A stretch of DNA of 64,000 bases from Lunularia cruciata (Eukaryota; Streptophyta; Marchantiopsida; Lunulariales; Lunulariaceae), in contig OX419758.1 in NCBI GenBank assembly GCA_948567375.1, forward strand, positions 57,169,001-57,233,000. The letters are read 5' to 3'. Position 1 is the stretch's first letter. The number at the start of each line of letters is the position of its first letter. This document shows positions 54,480-64,000 of the stretch, in pieces. Both the position numbers and the translations under genes were made by a program. The notes under the pieces were generated by a model. The model saw only the letters and a program-made list of their open reading frames with translations. It was not told the DNA's origin and did not search any database.

Positions 54480-55642
54480 ATTTGGCTTTCAACACTTCCT
54501 TCATATAGGGCAAGTTGCACTTCTACATTGATGACAAGTTCTTACAATTGCTCTTCTTCTTATTCCTTTGGGCTAACTCATGCTGCCAGGCTTCATTCTT
54601 CTCCGCTCCACTCAACTTTAGACTCTCTAATTCTTGTTCCATTACAGCTGCAATCGCTTTTGAATGTATGGCTTCTATACAAACTTCATCAACTTCTATA
54701 ATACTCCGAGGACAAGAGAAGAGAGAAAACACAGATTGCACACTCAAACAATTGATGCCCCAAGGGAGCACCTTCTCTTTATATATAGCCAAAGAGGATC
54801 TCCGCCAAGGAAGCTCCACCATAGGATTAGGGACACAGATAGGTGACATGTCAGCAAGCTCCACCCTTGGATTACTTACTTGGATGGGTGACATGTCTGG
54901 TCTAGGTCCTATCTGGTTGGTCAAACAAGCTTTGACCGGAGGGAATCTTTTAGGGAATCTTCTTGTAGGAATCTCAGAATCACGTGAGTAAGGTACCGTT
55001 GGAAAGCTCTCGATGAGACAAAGCAAGGGTGAGGGGAGGCCAGCCTTTCCTCAATTGGGGGTGGAATCTGCACATTTTTGAGGCCTAATTCATCCGTTTA
55101 GGCCTCCAAAATTGCCTTCAAAGATTTCAAGCATATTTCGGTTCCTACTCTATTAGTAGAAGTCCCCTTTTGGTGATACCTCTTTCTGATCTATTTAGTC
55201 CATCATGTGTAACATCCTTCTAGATGTTACCAAACCAATTCTCACCTTTAAATCATATGTCTAGCTATTGGTTCTAAGGTTCTCAAGTCTATTTCGGTTT
55301 TTGCCCTATTAGTAGAAGTACTCTTTTGGTGATACTTCTATCTGATCTCTTTTGACCATCATGTATAACATCATTCTAGATGTTACCAAACCAAATTTCA
55401 CATCTAGATCATATGGCTAGCTCTTGGTATTACAAATTCTTCCTTCAACTTCTCATAAGTTGTCTTTTGCTTACTCAACTATTCAGCTTGACTTCTAAGT
55501 TCACCTCCTTGCTTCTCAAAAGCATTTTGCAAATTCTTGAACCTCTTCTGTCAAAGTACTCCATCAACCCAAAGCTCCTCAATTTTCTTCTTGCCTTAGG
55601 TTTACTTCTCCTTCAGTTGCATGATCCCTTCACCTAGATACT
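54480..55642 (-). pseudogene. Coiled-coil remnant of a diverged family B aORF
   Basis: Minus-strand pieces such as 'KAIAAVMEQELESLKLSGAE' and 'EAWQHELAQRN' resemble the coiled-coil block repeated at 57,180-57,080. The middle carries a 156-bp tandem duplication and an insert with two echoes of 'GGGTGACATGTC' (54,840-54,895). It lies downstream of the LTR end at 55,643, so it probably belongs to an older B copy that was the insertion target. Confidence 0.55.
55134..55431. repeat. 156-bp direct tandem duplication
   Basis: The unit beginning TATTTCGGTTCCTACTCTAT at 55,134 recurs at 55,290. Shared words include 'CTATTAGTAGAAGT', 'TTTTGGTGATAC', 'TTCTAGATGTTACCAAACCA' and 'ATCATATGNCTAGCT'. Agreement is roughly 85 %. 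Length is divisible by three. No known element type. Confidence 0.85.
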
Positions 55643-56409
55643 TCACAATTCATCTAACAAACCGACAAGTATCACTTTTATGGTAATCATTAAATAAAGT
55701 TTGTTCACATAGAGATACGAATCAAAAATTGTCAAATACAAAGTTAAAGTAACAATTTAGTTCTTTGTGGTTGCGTCTTTAATCTCTCAAGTAGAAACCA
55801 CACCCAGAATAGTGTAACAAGCATTGAGCACAATCTCATCACAAATTAACACTCATAATCACAACTCCATCAAATCTTTCCAAACAAACTTTGATTGTGA
55901 TGATTCAGATTCTTCTAAAGAAAGCTACTTCACTACAAAAAAATCTTGCCTCAAAATTGTGTTCTACCCTTCCACTAAAGGCACTTCCTTGATTGAAATT
56001 TCTTTACATCAACCCTATACTATGCTCACCAATGTAGAATACTATCAACAACACAATTCTTCATGGATCTGTCAAGGCATTGCTTCAATTACTATTTGCT
56101 CAAGATCAAACACACAAAATAAAACCAGAGATGTGGAATCCAAAATTCAACACTCACAAACACACACACACATGATTGATACTTAGTATTAAGCTAAAAT
56201 GACTAGCACTGAGTTACATCACTTTGCTTTACTCAACTTCAAAAATATAAATACTGAACAACAACACATTGTGAATACTTCCTTTAAGTAGGTAGAGCAC
56301 TTTGATAGTTATCTAAAAAATTACCATTCTACAACAACTTTACCAACCTATAGATCCAAAATGACAAAACATCTCTTCATATCAGCCTCTTCAAATCTCA
56401 AATCTATTT
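55643..56409 (-). mobile_element. Diverged family B LTR, R/U5 part
   Basis: It follows the same order as 4,130-4,884 with many substitutions: LTR end region TCTAACAAACCGAC (55,643), 'AGATACGAATCAAAAATTGTCAAATACAAAG', then 'TTAAGTAGGTAG' at the promoter position and start near 56,371. It is followed on the higher-coordinate side by the aORF C-terminus, so it is the same long LTR structure in an older subfamily. Confidence 0.75.
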
Positions 56410-57846
56410 CTAATCTGATCTAATGTCAACCTCAAATTCAACTTCCAAACCTGATGCTCCTCTTATCACTTCTCCTTCTTTGGGTCTATCTAATACTACT
56501 CATATATCAACAATTTTTACTATCTCTTCACTCTAAACTACAATTGCAGAAATGGGTAACCTATCTATCTTTATCCTCCAACCCATTGTTCTCCAATGTC
56601 TCAGGCAACTCACCTGAAGACACTTGCATTCCTACTTCTACAACTTTGGACTTTGTATTCCTATTTATCTCACTACAAAGTCTATCTAAATTTGATCTAA
56701 CAAAATCTAATCTAAGACAAACATTGTTTCCTACCTCTAACATCTTCCTATCTACTTGATCTCTAAGGTGAACTAAAATATTGTTCAATTCTACATCTTT
56801 TGCTTGTCTCCTTCTTGTTTCCTGCACCAACAACTTCAACTCGTGTAGCCTCGCCTCTTCCAATTTACCCTTGGCTTCAATACTTAGTATCATTTCAACT
56901 CTTTCATGATTGCTCCTATTGCATCCGACTCTACACTTGGAACTACCTTCTTCTTACTTCTCTCCACTTCCAATTCATTCCAATACATAGTCAACTCATC
57001 CTCAAATTCAGCTTTCAGTGCCTCCTTCTCTTGCCCATATTGGACTAATTGATCTTCAACTCCTTGAAGCAACCCCGTAATCATTCTTCCTCCCGATTAT
57101 GTTCTAGCAATTTGTGTTGCCAAGCTTGGTCCCTCTTTACTGCACTCTTCTTTAAACTTTCTAACTCTTTCTCCATCATTGCTGCAATTGCCTTTGAGGG
57201 TATGACCTTGACCCAAATCAGCAACTTCACATTTCATGCTCTTGACCAATGCCTTTTGCTCCTTCAATTCTTCGCTGCACTTCACAAAGTTCTTATGCAA
57301 GGCATCCAAGCTTTTCCTCCAAAGAATTGCTTCAACTCAAAGTTCTTTTGCTTCCTTCTCTCCTTGAGTTAGTTTACTCCTTAACTCCAAGGTCTCCTCA
57401 CTCCATTTTATTACTACTGCCAACCCATCTCTCACTTCCGGATGGTGGCTCTTCATCTTTGCTTTCTTTTGTTGTAGAAGCACCAAGGAAGAACAAATGA
57501 TCTTTGATAGATACTTGACTCTACCATAACTTCCTTCATTTTCTCTTCTATCTTTGTCTTTGGTAGGCATTTTTTCTTTGGTTGGTGCCTTACCTCAAAG
57601 ACGTAATCTTTGTATCTTCAATGTCGCTCTCTTCTTTGTCTTTAGCTTTGCTTGGTCTGGCAACAACCACTTGAGTGCTTCTCTTTGTTCTTGCCGCCCT
57701 TGGAAATACCAAAGCATCCTCTCCTACTTGTTCATCTTCTAGCTTGTCTATTGGCAACTCTAGATACGGCTTGTCTCCACCTTCCATGCGGAAACTCCCA
57801 CTCTTCTTCTCCAATAATCCCTTCTCTTGATTGCTAAAATTTGGCT
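56410..57846 (-). pseudogene. aORF coiled-coil and acidic part, diverged subfamily
   Basis: Pieces: 57,868-57,590 (acidic/basic, ends in the inserted LTR), 57,570-57,337 'YGRVKYLSKIICSSLVLLQQ' (aligns with 'GVEYLRDVVCLLLVKLEKKK' of the + copy), 57,309-57,097, 57,084-56,890 and 56,893-56,561 'LHELKLLVQETRRR', 'VCLRLDFVRSNLDRL'. Coiled-coil heptads persist although sequence identity to family B copies is low, which suggests the protein itself was under selection before decay. Several frame breaks. Confidence 0.72.
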
Positions 57847-58537
57847 TGTGAGCCGACCTGTCTCTCACTTAGGATGAACTTCTGATGGCTATTATGGTAG
57901 CACACCATGGGCTAAGAAGGCAAAGAACCCCATCTCCATCATACTCCTCCAAGGCTAACACTCCAAGACTCAAGACATTGCTCACTAAAGAACTCAATGA
58001 GAGAGAGAGATAGTTGCAAATGAAAGGATGATGAGTACCTCCTCACTCCTAGTTTATATACTTGTGAAATAATTATGCACCAAAGTTACTAATTACTGAA
58101 GTAACTCAAGATACTAGGCTAAAAGTCAAATAAGTCAAAAAGCTAAAAGAATATCCATACTCATGGGAATATTCTCCTAAGCATGTGGTCTTATCTTGAC
58201 CCAACCACTAAGTTAAGGATTCCTTCACATGGGCTATCCTCGGATTATAGAAGAATCCAAAACAAAAAGGCTTGCGGTCCAAGAGTTCTCAACTCTTTCC
58301 TCAAAGCCAAACACCTAAGAATAATACCAAGTCAACACATTAGAATCCAAAATAGTGGTGCTCATCTTTTCCACTTCCTCTAAAGTAAGGTCCCCACTAT
58401 CTTAGCTATGAATAACTTTAGCTTATCATGACTAATGTAAAAACATCATTTATCTCTATATAAATAATATCTCTCAAGTACTTGTAATACCAAGCTAAAT
58501 ATCAAAATACCACACACATGCACAAATGGGTGTTATA
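57847..58537 (-). mobile_element. Solo LTR of family A (691 bp)
   Basis: On the minus strand: start TATAACACCC (T-G to T-A change), end CGGCTCACA. It sits inside the diverged aORF, with aORF N-terminal sequence on one side and coiled-coil part on the other, and no internal region. Flanks TGGCT and GGCCT agree only partly, so a target duplication is possible but decayed. Confidence 0.87.
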
Positions 58538-59462
58538 GGCCTCTCCTTCACTACCACTACTAGACTCTTTGCTCTATAGTGTAAATTCTTCTTTTGCTCT
58601 TGAGGCTTCTCCCTTCTACTCTGTTTCTTCTTTTGATTCATCCTCCAAGATTGATTCCTTTTGTTCTATTGGTGCAAGCGTTGGATTTAGTCTTTGTGTC
58701 TTTGGGGTTGCATAAGTGTAATTTTTCCTTTGGGTTTACTTCTCTTCCTTAGCATGGGGATATCCACTGCCACTATCTTCTCCTTTCCACTCTTCAAATA
58801 ATAATCATCTCCATTATGACCTACTTCATGTAATATCATTCATCCCCTTCTACTTCTCTTTGTAAATTAGAGTGAAAATGGAACACCATCTATCTTCTCT
58901 CCTCTGAGCCTAGTAGGTTTAGCCAAAAGTAAAAGTGGGCTGCAAAGTTACAAAGTAGTGGGGCGGCATATCCATTTTCCAATTGATGATCATTTGCCCA
59001 ACTCGTTGGTGCAAACACCTTACCCAATCCACCACCTCTCTTGCAAACATTTGGTGAAAGAAGACTGCCCACTACATTGTTACATAAGTGGTTTTCTCTG
59101 GCTTGAACATAGCCATCATCACACCCATGATCCTCTTTGTTTTGGATCCTTGTAGCTATCCACCTTGTACTTGTTCTTGGTGCAAGGTCTATTGAAAGAA
59201 TTCCTCACCTCGGCAGTTTCTTCCAAAGCATCACACTTCCCATAGAAGGTGACACCTCCTACCTCTCTTGCTTCTCTTCCCAAGACTAATCTCCAATCTG
59301 ACTCAATCCATCAAGCCGGATTTCTTCTCTCCCTTCATGCTTAGGCCTATCCTTGCAATTGTTGGTAGCAATTTTTGCAATGAACACTTGACAGCTCAAA
59401 TTCTAGTTCTAGGCCAAAAATGTGATGCAAAGTCTAGACAAGTCTTTGATCCTTGCCAGTAT
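58538..59462 (-). pseudogene. aORF N-domain, diverged subfamily
   Basis: Minus-strand reading shows 'ESDWRLVLGREAREV' near 59,290, 'TMYLCNNVVGSLLSPN'-like text around 59,080, and 'NLQREVEG' near 58,860, following the N-domain order of family B with heavy decay. It is cut at 59,462 by the A element. It confirms that the diverged LTR also had the N-domain. Confidence 0.6.
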
Positions 59463-60154
59463 TGTGAGCTGGCCTGTCTCTCACTCAGGATGAATCTCTG
59501 ATGGCTATTATGGTAGCGCACCATGGACTAAGAAGGCAACGAACCCGAACTCCATCATACTCCTCCAAGGCTAACACTCGAAGACTCAAGACATTGCTCA
59601 CTAGAGAACTCAATGAGAGAGAGATAGTTGCAAATGAAAGGATGATGAGTACCTCCTCATCCCTTGTTTATATACTTGTGAAATAATTATGCACCAAAGT
59701 TACTAATTATTGGAGTAACTCAAGTTACTAGGCTAAAAGTCAAGTAAAGTCAAAAAGTAGAAAGGAATATCCATTCACATGGGCATATTCCCCTAAGCAT
59801 GTGGTCTTATCTTGACCCAACCACTAAGTCAAGGATTCATTCACATGGGCTATCCATGGACTAAAGAAGAATCCAAAACAAAAAGGCTTGCGGGCCCAAG
59901 AGTTCTCAATTCTTTCCTCAAAGCCAAACACCTAGGAATAATACCAAGTCAACACACTAAAATCCAAAATAGTAGTGCTCATCTTTTCTACTTCCTCTAA
60001 AGTAAGGTCCCCTCTATCTTAGCTATGACTAACTTTAGCTTATCATGACTAATGTAGAATCATCCTTTATCTCTATATAAATAAAATCTCTCAAGTACTT
60101 GTAATACCAAGCTAAATATCAAAATACCACACACATGCATAAATGGGTGTTACA
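59463..60154 (-). mobile_element. Family A 3' LTR (692 bp)
   Basis: On the minus strand it starts TGTAACACCC at 60,154 after the purine tract GGGGGTAAA (60,163-60,155) and ends AGCTCACA at 59,463. The TATA box TATATAAAC lies near 59,672. Flank beyond the end is AGTAT; the matching flank lies outside the window. Confidence 0.92.
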
Positions 60155-60166
60155 TTTACCCCCGGA

Positions 60167-61318
60167 CTAAGTTTTCACTTTGTCCTCAAAGTGAAGGTCT
60201 CTCTGCCTTCTATGATATATCTTCAACTTATCATGGTTAATCCTATCAAAAAGTCTTCTTCCTAACTCCTTGAGATCATAAGTGTAATTGCTCCACACCT
60301 TCTCCACTATGAAAGGTCCAAAGTACTTAGGCAAAAACTTCTTTTGCACTCTCTTGAATCGAATGGAATCAAACAATATTACCCAATCACCTTCTTTGAA
60401 AGGCTCCACCTTCTTCTTGCCTTGCTTCTTGTCATAGCTCTCCTTTTGCTTCCTTTGGGCTTGGTCCACTCGAACCATAGCAACTGCTCTTGCCTCTTCC
60501 AACTCCATGAGTTGATCCTTCCTTGACTTCTCTGCATCACCCCCTTGTGCTTTCTTCAATCTCCTATGAATGCTTAAGAAGGTAGGAAGATCAAAGTGAA
60601 TAGGTAAGGTAGACTCAATACCATATACCAATTGAAATGGAGAATATCCAGTGGAAGTCTTCATGGTTGTCCTATACTCCCACAAAACTGCATGAATCCT
60701 CTTGTCCCAATGATGTTTAGTCCCCTCCATTTCTGCATCTTTGGCCAACATCATGCACAAGGTCTGATTGGTTCTCTCTGCCAAGCCATTGGAATTTAGC
60801 TTATAGGATGTAGTTACTCTATGTGTGATAGAGAAATGTCGTAGCATAACTGTAGTGATGCTTCCTGTAAAATCTCCTCCTCTATTAGATACCAACTCCA
60901 AAGGGCACCCAAACCTAGTGATAATGTGTTCATAAAGAAATCTACCCAGTTCATCTTCATTCTTGTCCCTTAATGGTCTAGCCTCAACCCACTTAGTAAG
61001 GTTATCAATAACTACCACAATGTATCGATTGTTCCTTGGGGTTCTATTGAGAGGACCTACAAAATCAATTCCTCACTTCTCAAAAGGTCCTAGCAATGGA
61101 ATTGATCTAAGTGGTGGAGTGGAAGTAGATTTTCTAGCAAAAGCTTGACAAACATGACAAGTTTTGCAATAATCAAGACAATCCTTGAAAATCCCTCTCC
61201 AATGGTAACTTGCATCTAGAATCTTGAAAGCAATCACCTTTCCTGCAAAGTGTCCTCCACACACTAAACCTTCATGAAACTCCTTTATGAGTAAGATAGA
61301 CTCTTCCTTACCCATTGC
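60167..61318 (-). pseudogene. Family A integrase (comparatively young copy)
   Basis: The zinc-binding part has 'EFHEGLVCGGHFAGKV' and 'CKTCHVCQAFARKS'. First Asp would be in 'KWGIDFVGP', where a TGA-type break lies just before (61,073). 'VVIDNLTKWVEARPL' follows. The second catalytic position is 'LVSNRGGDF' (Asp replaced by Asn). Glu is in 'GLAERTNQTL', with 'HFDLPTFLSIHRRLKKAQGG' and the GPF motif 'KYFGPFIVEKV' near the end. The stretch 61,018-60,167 is open for 283 codons. No chromodomain follows. Length and order fit a complete integrase apart from the two lesions. Confidence 0.9.
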
Positions 61319-61321
61319 TCT

Positions 61322-62110
61322 TCAAAGTAGACCATCTGCTCCTTGGTGAAAAAGAATATCCTCCACCATTGTGTAAGGTTTAGATCTTGTTATTAGGGCC
61401 TTCCTCTCCCTAGCATGCATCCCTTCTGGATAGTGACCTCTTGTCACAAAATCCACAATCTCCTTGTACTCCATTGGAACCTCTTGAGTGACTGAGATTG
61501 TCATGAGCTCCTCATCCGGGAAGGAATCATCCATTGGCTCATCTCCATCATGATCATAGGCCCTAGATAACAAATCAGCATTTGCATGTTTCTTTTCTGG
61601 CCTATCCTCAATGGTGTAGTCATACTCAGACAAGAGTATCATCCACCTTGCTAGTCTCCCTTCAAAATTAGGCTTGTTGAAGATGTACTTCAAAGCCTTG
61701 TGATCTTTGACAATGGTGGCTTTCCCTCCAATCAAGTAGTGTCTAAACTTCTTGAGACCAAAGATCACTGCCAACCCTTCTCTCTCCGTGATAGAGTAGT
61801 TCTTCTCTACTAAAACCATCTGCCTACTAGCATAAGCTATTGGATGATCATGCTCATCTTGGTCTAATTGACTAAGAGTGCATCCTATAGCTACATTAGA
61901 AGCATCAGTGTAGAGGATGAAAGGCTTACTCCAATCAGGTTTAGCAAGAATTGGTGCTACAACAAGGGATTGCTTGAGCTCCTCAAAAGCTTTGAGAGCC
62001 TCCTTGTCTTCCAAAATCACCATATAATCTACACCCTTCTTCATGTAGATGGTCAATGCATAAGCCTTGTTGAAAAATGAGAAGATGAACCTCCTATAGT
62101 ACCCAACCAT
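61322..62110 (-). pseudogene. Family A RNaseH
   Basis: Open for 262 codons. RT connection 'MVGYYRRFIFSFFNKAYAL', then RNaseH with Asp in 'FILYTDASNVAIGCTLSQLD', Glu in 'YSITEREGLAVIFGLKKF', Asp in 'TIVKDHKALKYIFNKP' and Asp in 'HANADLLSRAYDHDGD'. All four acidic residues of the active site are present. It joins integrase at a stop near 61,320. Confidence 0.9.
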
Positions 62111-62112
62111 CC

Positions 62113-63072
62113 CTAAGAATTGGCATAACTTTGCAAGCTTGAAGGGAATAGAAGGTCTGAGATTTTCCTCACCTTCTCAAGATCAACTGCTATTCCATCC
62201 TTGGAGATGATGTGCCCCAAAAGTAGACCTTCTTCACATCCAAAAATGCACTTCTCTGGGTTGAGTGATGCATTTGCCTCATCCAAGCATTGCAAGACTT
62301 TGATTAGGTGTTCAAAGTGCTCCTCCTTGCTCCCATAGACACAAAAGTCATCAATGAAGTCTCTCACAAAATTCCCAATGAAAGGTTCAAATACCTTGTT
62401 CATGAATTGTTGGAATGTGGCAGCAGCATTGCAAAGCCCAAAAGGCATGACCTTGAAAGCGTAAGTTCCCCAAGGTGTGGTGAACGTGGTGAGTTGTTGA
62501 TGTGCTGGTGCAATCTTGATTTGGTTATATCCACTATAACCATCTCCAAAATTGTACCTCTCATGACCTGCAACCTCCTCCAAGATCTCATCAATGAATG
62601 GCAATGGGTAGTAGTCCTTCTTGGTAATAGCATTGAGCTTCTTGTAATTTACACATACTTGAAGCTTGCCATTCTTTTATTTCACAATGACAATTGGAGA
62701 CACCCATTCTGAATTCTCCACCTCAAAGATAAATCCGGCCTCCTTGAGCTTATCAATCTCCTCCTTCACAACCAAAGATATTGGTGGGCTAATGCAACAT
62801 TGCTTTTGGTGGATTGGTCTTGCATGTGACTCCACCTCTATCTTGTGCTCCTCCAAGGTGACTTCCTTCAAATCCTTGTAACTAAAAGCAAACACATGGA
62901 TGAACTTGCGGAAAATCTCCTCAAATCTCACCTTCTCCTCCTTGGTAACATTTGGGCCATACTTGAGGGTAGCTAACCTTCTCTCTACCTCCTCAAGTGT
63001 CAATGGTGATTTATTTGGGTCCTTCAAAACCTCTGGCTTAGGTGCAAAATCCATAGCACACAAGGGATACAC
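62113..63072 (-). pseudogene. Family A reverse transcriptase
   Basis: Blocks: 'VESHARPIHQKQCCISPPIS', 'FIFEVENSEWVSPIVIV' (stop right after at ~62,676), 'MPFIDEILEEVAGHERYNFG', 'GYSGYNQIKIAPAHQQLTTF', 'KVMPFGLCNAAATFQQFMN' and the active site F-I-D-D in 'RDFIDDFCVYG' (62,360-62,345), then 'ASLNPEKCIFGCEEGLLLGH'. Both active-site Asp are intact. Breaks: one stop after the first block and a frameshift near 62,113. Confidence 0.9.
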
Positions 63073-64000
63073 ATCTGAATCAGATTCAGATTCATCCTCC
63101 TTCGTGGAAGTCTCCTCTCCATGCTTGTGTCCACACTTGAAGCTCCTTCTTCAGAATTTGATTCCCAATAATCAGAAGATGGTGTACCTAGATGTGAAGT
63201 GTTAGTGGTGTTAGTCTCAAGAACTGTGACTCTATGGTTTGATGGCCCAATCCTCAAGTACCCTTTGTGCCATCTATCAGTTGTGCGCTCTACTCTCAAC
63301 CATGGCCTTCCAAGAAGTAAGTCATAGCTTGAATCCTTCAAGACTTGGAAAGTCATGAGATTTTGAACTCCCATAACTGAAACTACCACTTTATCCATCA
63401 CCCCTACTAGGCAAACTTGTTGCTTGTTTGCCATGCTCACGTGTTGTAGGTCTTAAGGGTATCATACCTAAATTTTTCATCAACCTTTCTGACATGGCAT
63501 TCATTGCTGATCCTCCATCAACCAATGCATCCTTGATGTTGTGACCATTCACTCTCACATCAATCTTGGAGGCATATTCCCAAGCCTCCCATGGTGTTGG
63601 CTTGGCATCCACCACCCCCATTGATACTGGAGCTTTTGCCTTCTTCTTCTTCTTGCTCCTTGTAGAACTCAAACCACCTCTAAGCTCCTTTCTCAAGGTA
63701 GGGTTCAAAGCAATCAATTGGCCCACTATGATGTTAGCCTTGTGACTACCAACATCCTCCAACACATTGTAGTTCCATTGTTGCTTTGAAATCAAGAAAT
63801 CCTCCATCCCCAACTTCTTCCTTGGAGTCTTTGTTGTCGAGGGTGTTGAGGTGCGAGTGCTCCTAGTAGACATAGGAGTATCCTTGCTTGGAGTAAATCC
63901 TTGACAAGACTGAACATCCTCTACAAAACGAGCTCTCTTCTTCTCTTGTGCAAAAAGCTCCAAATTAAGACTCTTGGAGTTTGAGCACTCTCCCTTCTCA
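63073..64000 (-). pseudogene. Family A gag C-terminus and aspartic protease (runs off the window)
   Basis: 63,963-63,391 is open for 190 codons. It has the Ser/Thr-rich linker 'STRSTRTSTPSTTKTPRKK', 'MEDFLISKQQWNYNVLEDVG', then the protease active site 'ALVDGGSAMNAMS' with Asp at 63,519-63,517. A frameshift near 63,440 is followed by 'NLMTFQVLKDSSYDLLLGRP'. Very close to the + strand copy at 30,300-31,200. The gag capsid, leader and 5' LTR lie outside the window. Confidence 0.88.

Noticed and set aside
1-64000. CRISPR arrays, rRNA genes, tRNA genes, bacterial operons
   Set aside because: No regularly spaced repeats with unique spacers, no rRNA core sequences and no tRNA-like A/B boxes were seen. 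Composition and introns are those of a plant nuclear genome.

Overview
This window looks like nuclear DNA from a land plant, most likely a bryophyte or another early-diverging lineage. It is built almost entirely of old, nested, broken retrotransposons. Three things support this. There is a spliced nuclear gene for a small plastid-type protein with DnaJ-like zinc motifs (50,929-52,006). There is a mitochondrial atp9 insert that runs into a group II intron start at codon position 87, an intron site I associate with bryophytes. There are several plant-type Ty3/gypsy families. The species cannot be named from the sequence alone.

I use four working family names. Family A is a Ty3/gypsy element with ~691-bp LTRs (TGTAAC...CTCACA), a tRNA-Asp-like primer site, a zinc-knuckle reading frame upstream of gag, then gag-PR-RT-RNaseH-INT. 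Family B is a Ty3/gypsy element with unusually long LTRs of about 3.78 kb (TGTGGTACCCAC...GTTGTCACA). Its U3 region holds a reading frame of about 876 codons (globular N-part, acidic linker, long coiled coil), called 'aORF' below. Family C is a third Ty3/gypsy element with a 444-bp LTR. Family E is a gag-bearing element whose gag is followed by a C5-cytosine DNA methyltransferase (DNMT) domain.

Layout. 1-10,847 (- strand): nested B elements, including a complete solo B LTR (4,130-7,913) whose 5-bp target duplication lies inside the aORF of an older B element. 10,848-19,203: an A LTR scrap, E gag part 1, a foldback, an A RNaseH/INT fragment carrying the mitochondrial insert, E gag part 2 plus DNMT, and two head-to-head A LTRs. 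19,204-21,056: A pol (-). 21,057-26,859: a B element (+) with an almost complete 3' LTR. 26,985-31,290: the 5' half of an A element (+). 31,291-36,850: B internal and pol sequence (-). 36,851-38,303: A INT plus LTR (+). 38,304-40,641: element C (-). 40,642-47,616: AT-rich, mostly unrecognised, with two LINE 3' ends. 47,617-53,500: a less AT-rich island with the one convincing host gene, bracketed by LINE 3' ends. 54,480-59,462: a diverged B LTR (-) with a solo A LTR inside it. 59,463-64,000: the 3' part of a comparatively young A element (-), running off the window.

The two most interesting systems are the gag-DNMT element E and the B family, where an env-position protein is carried inside the LTR. 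All retroelement copies are inactive relics as seen here. Many of their stop codons fit C-to-T/G-to-A decay. Breaks and missing residues are noted feature by feature.
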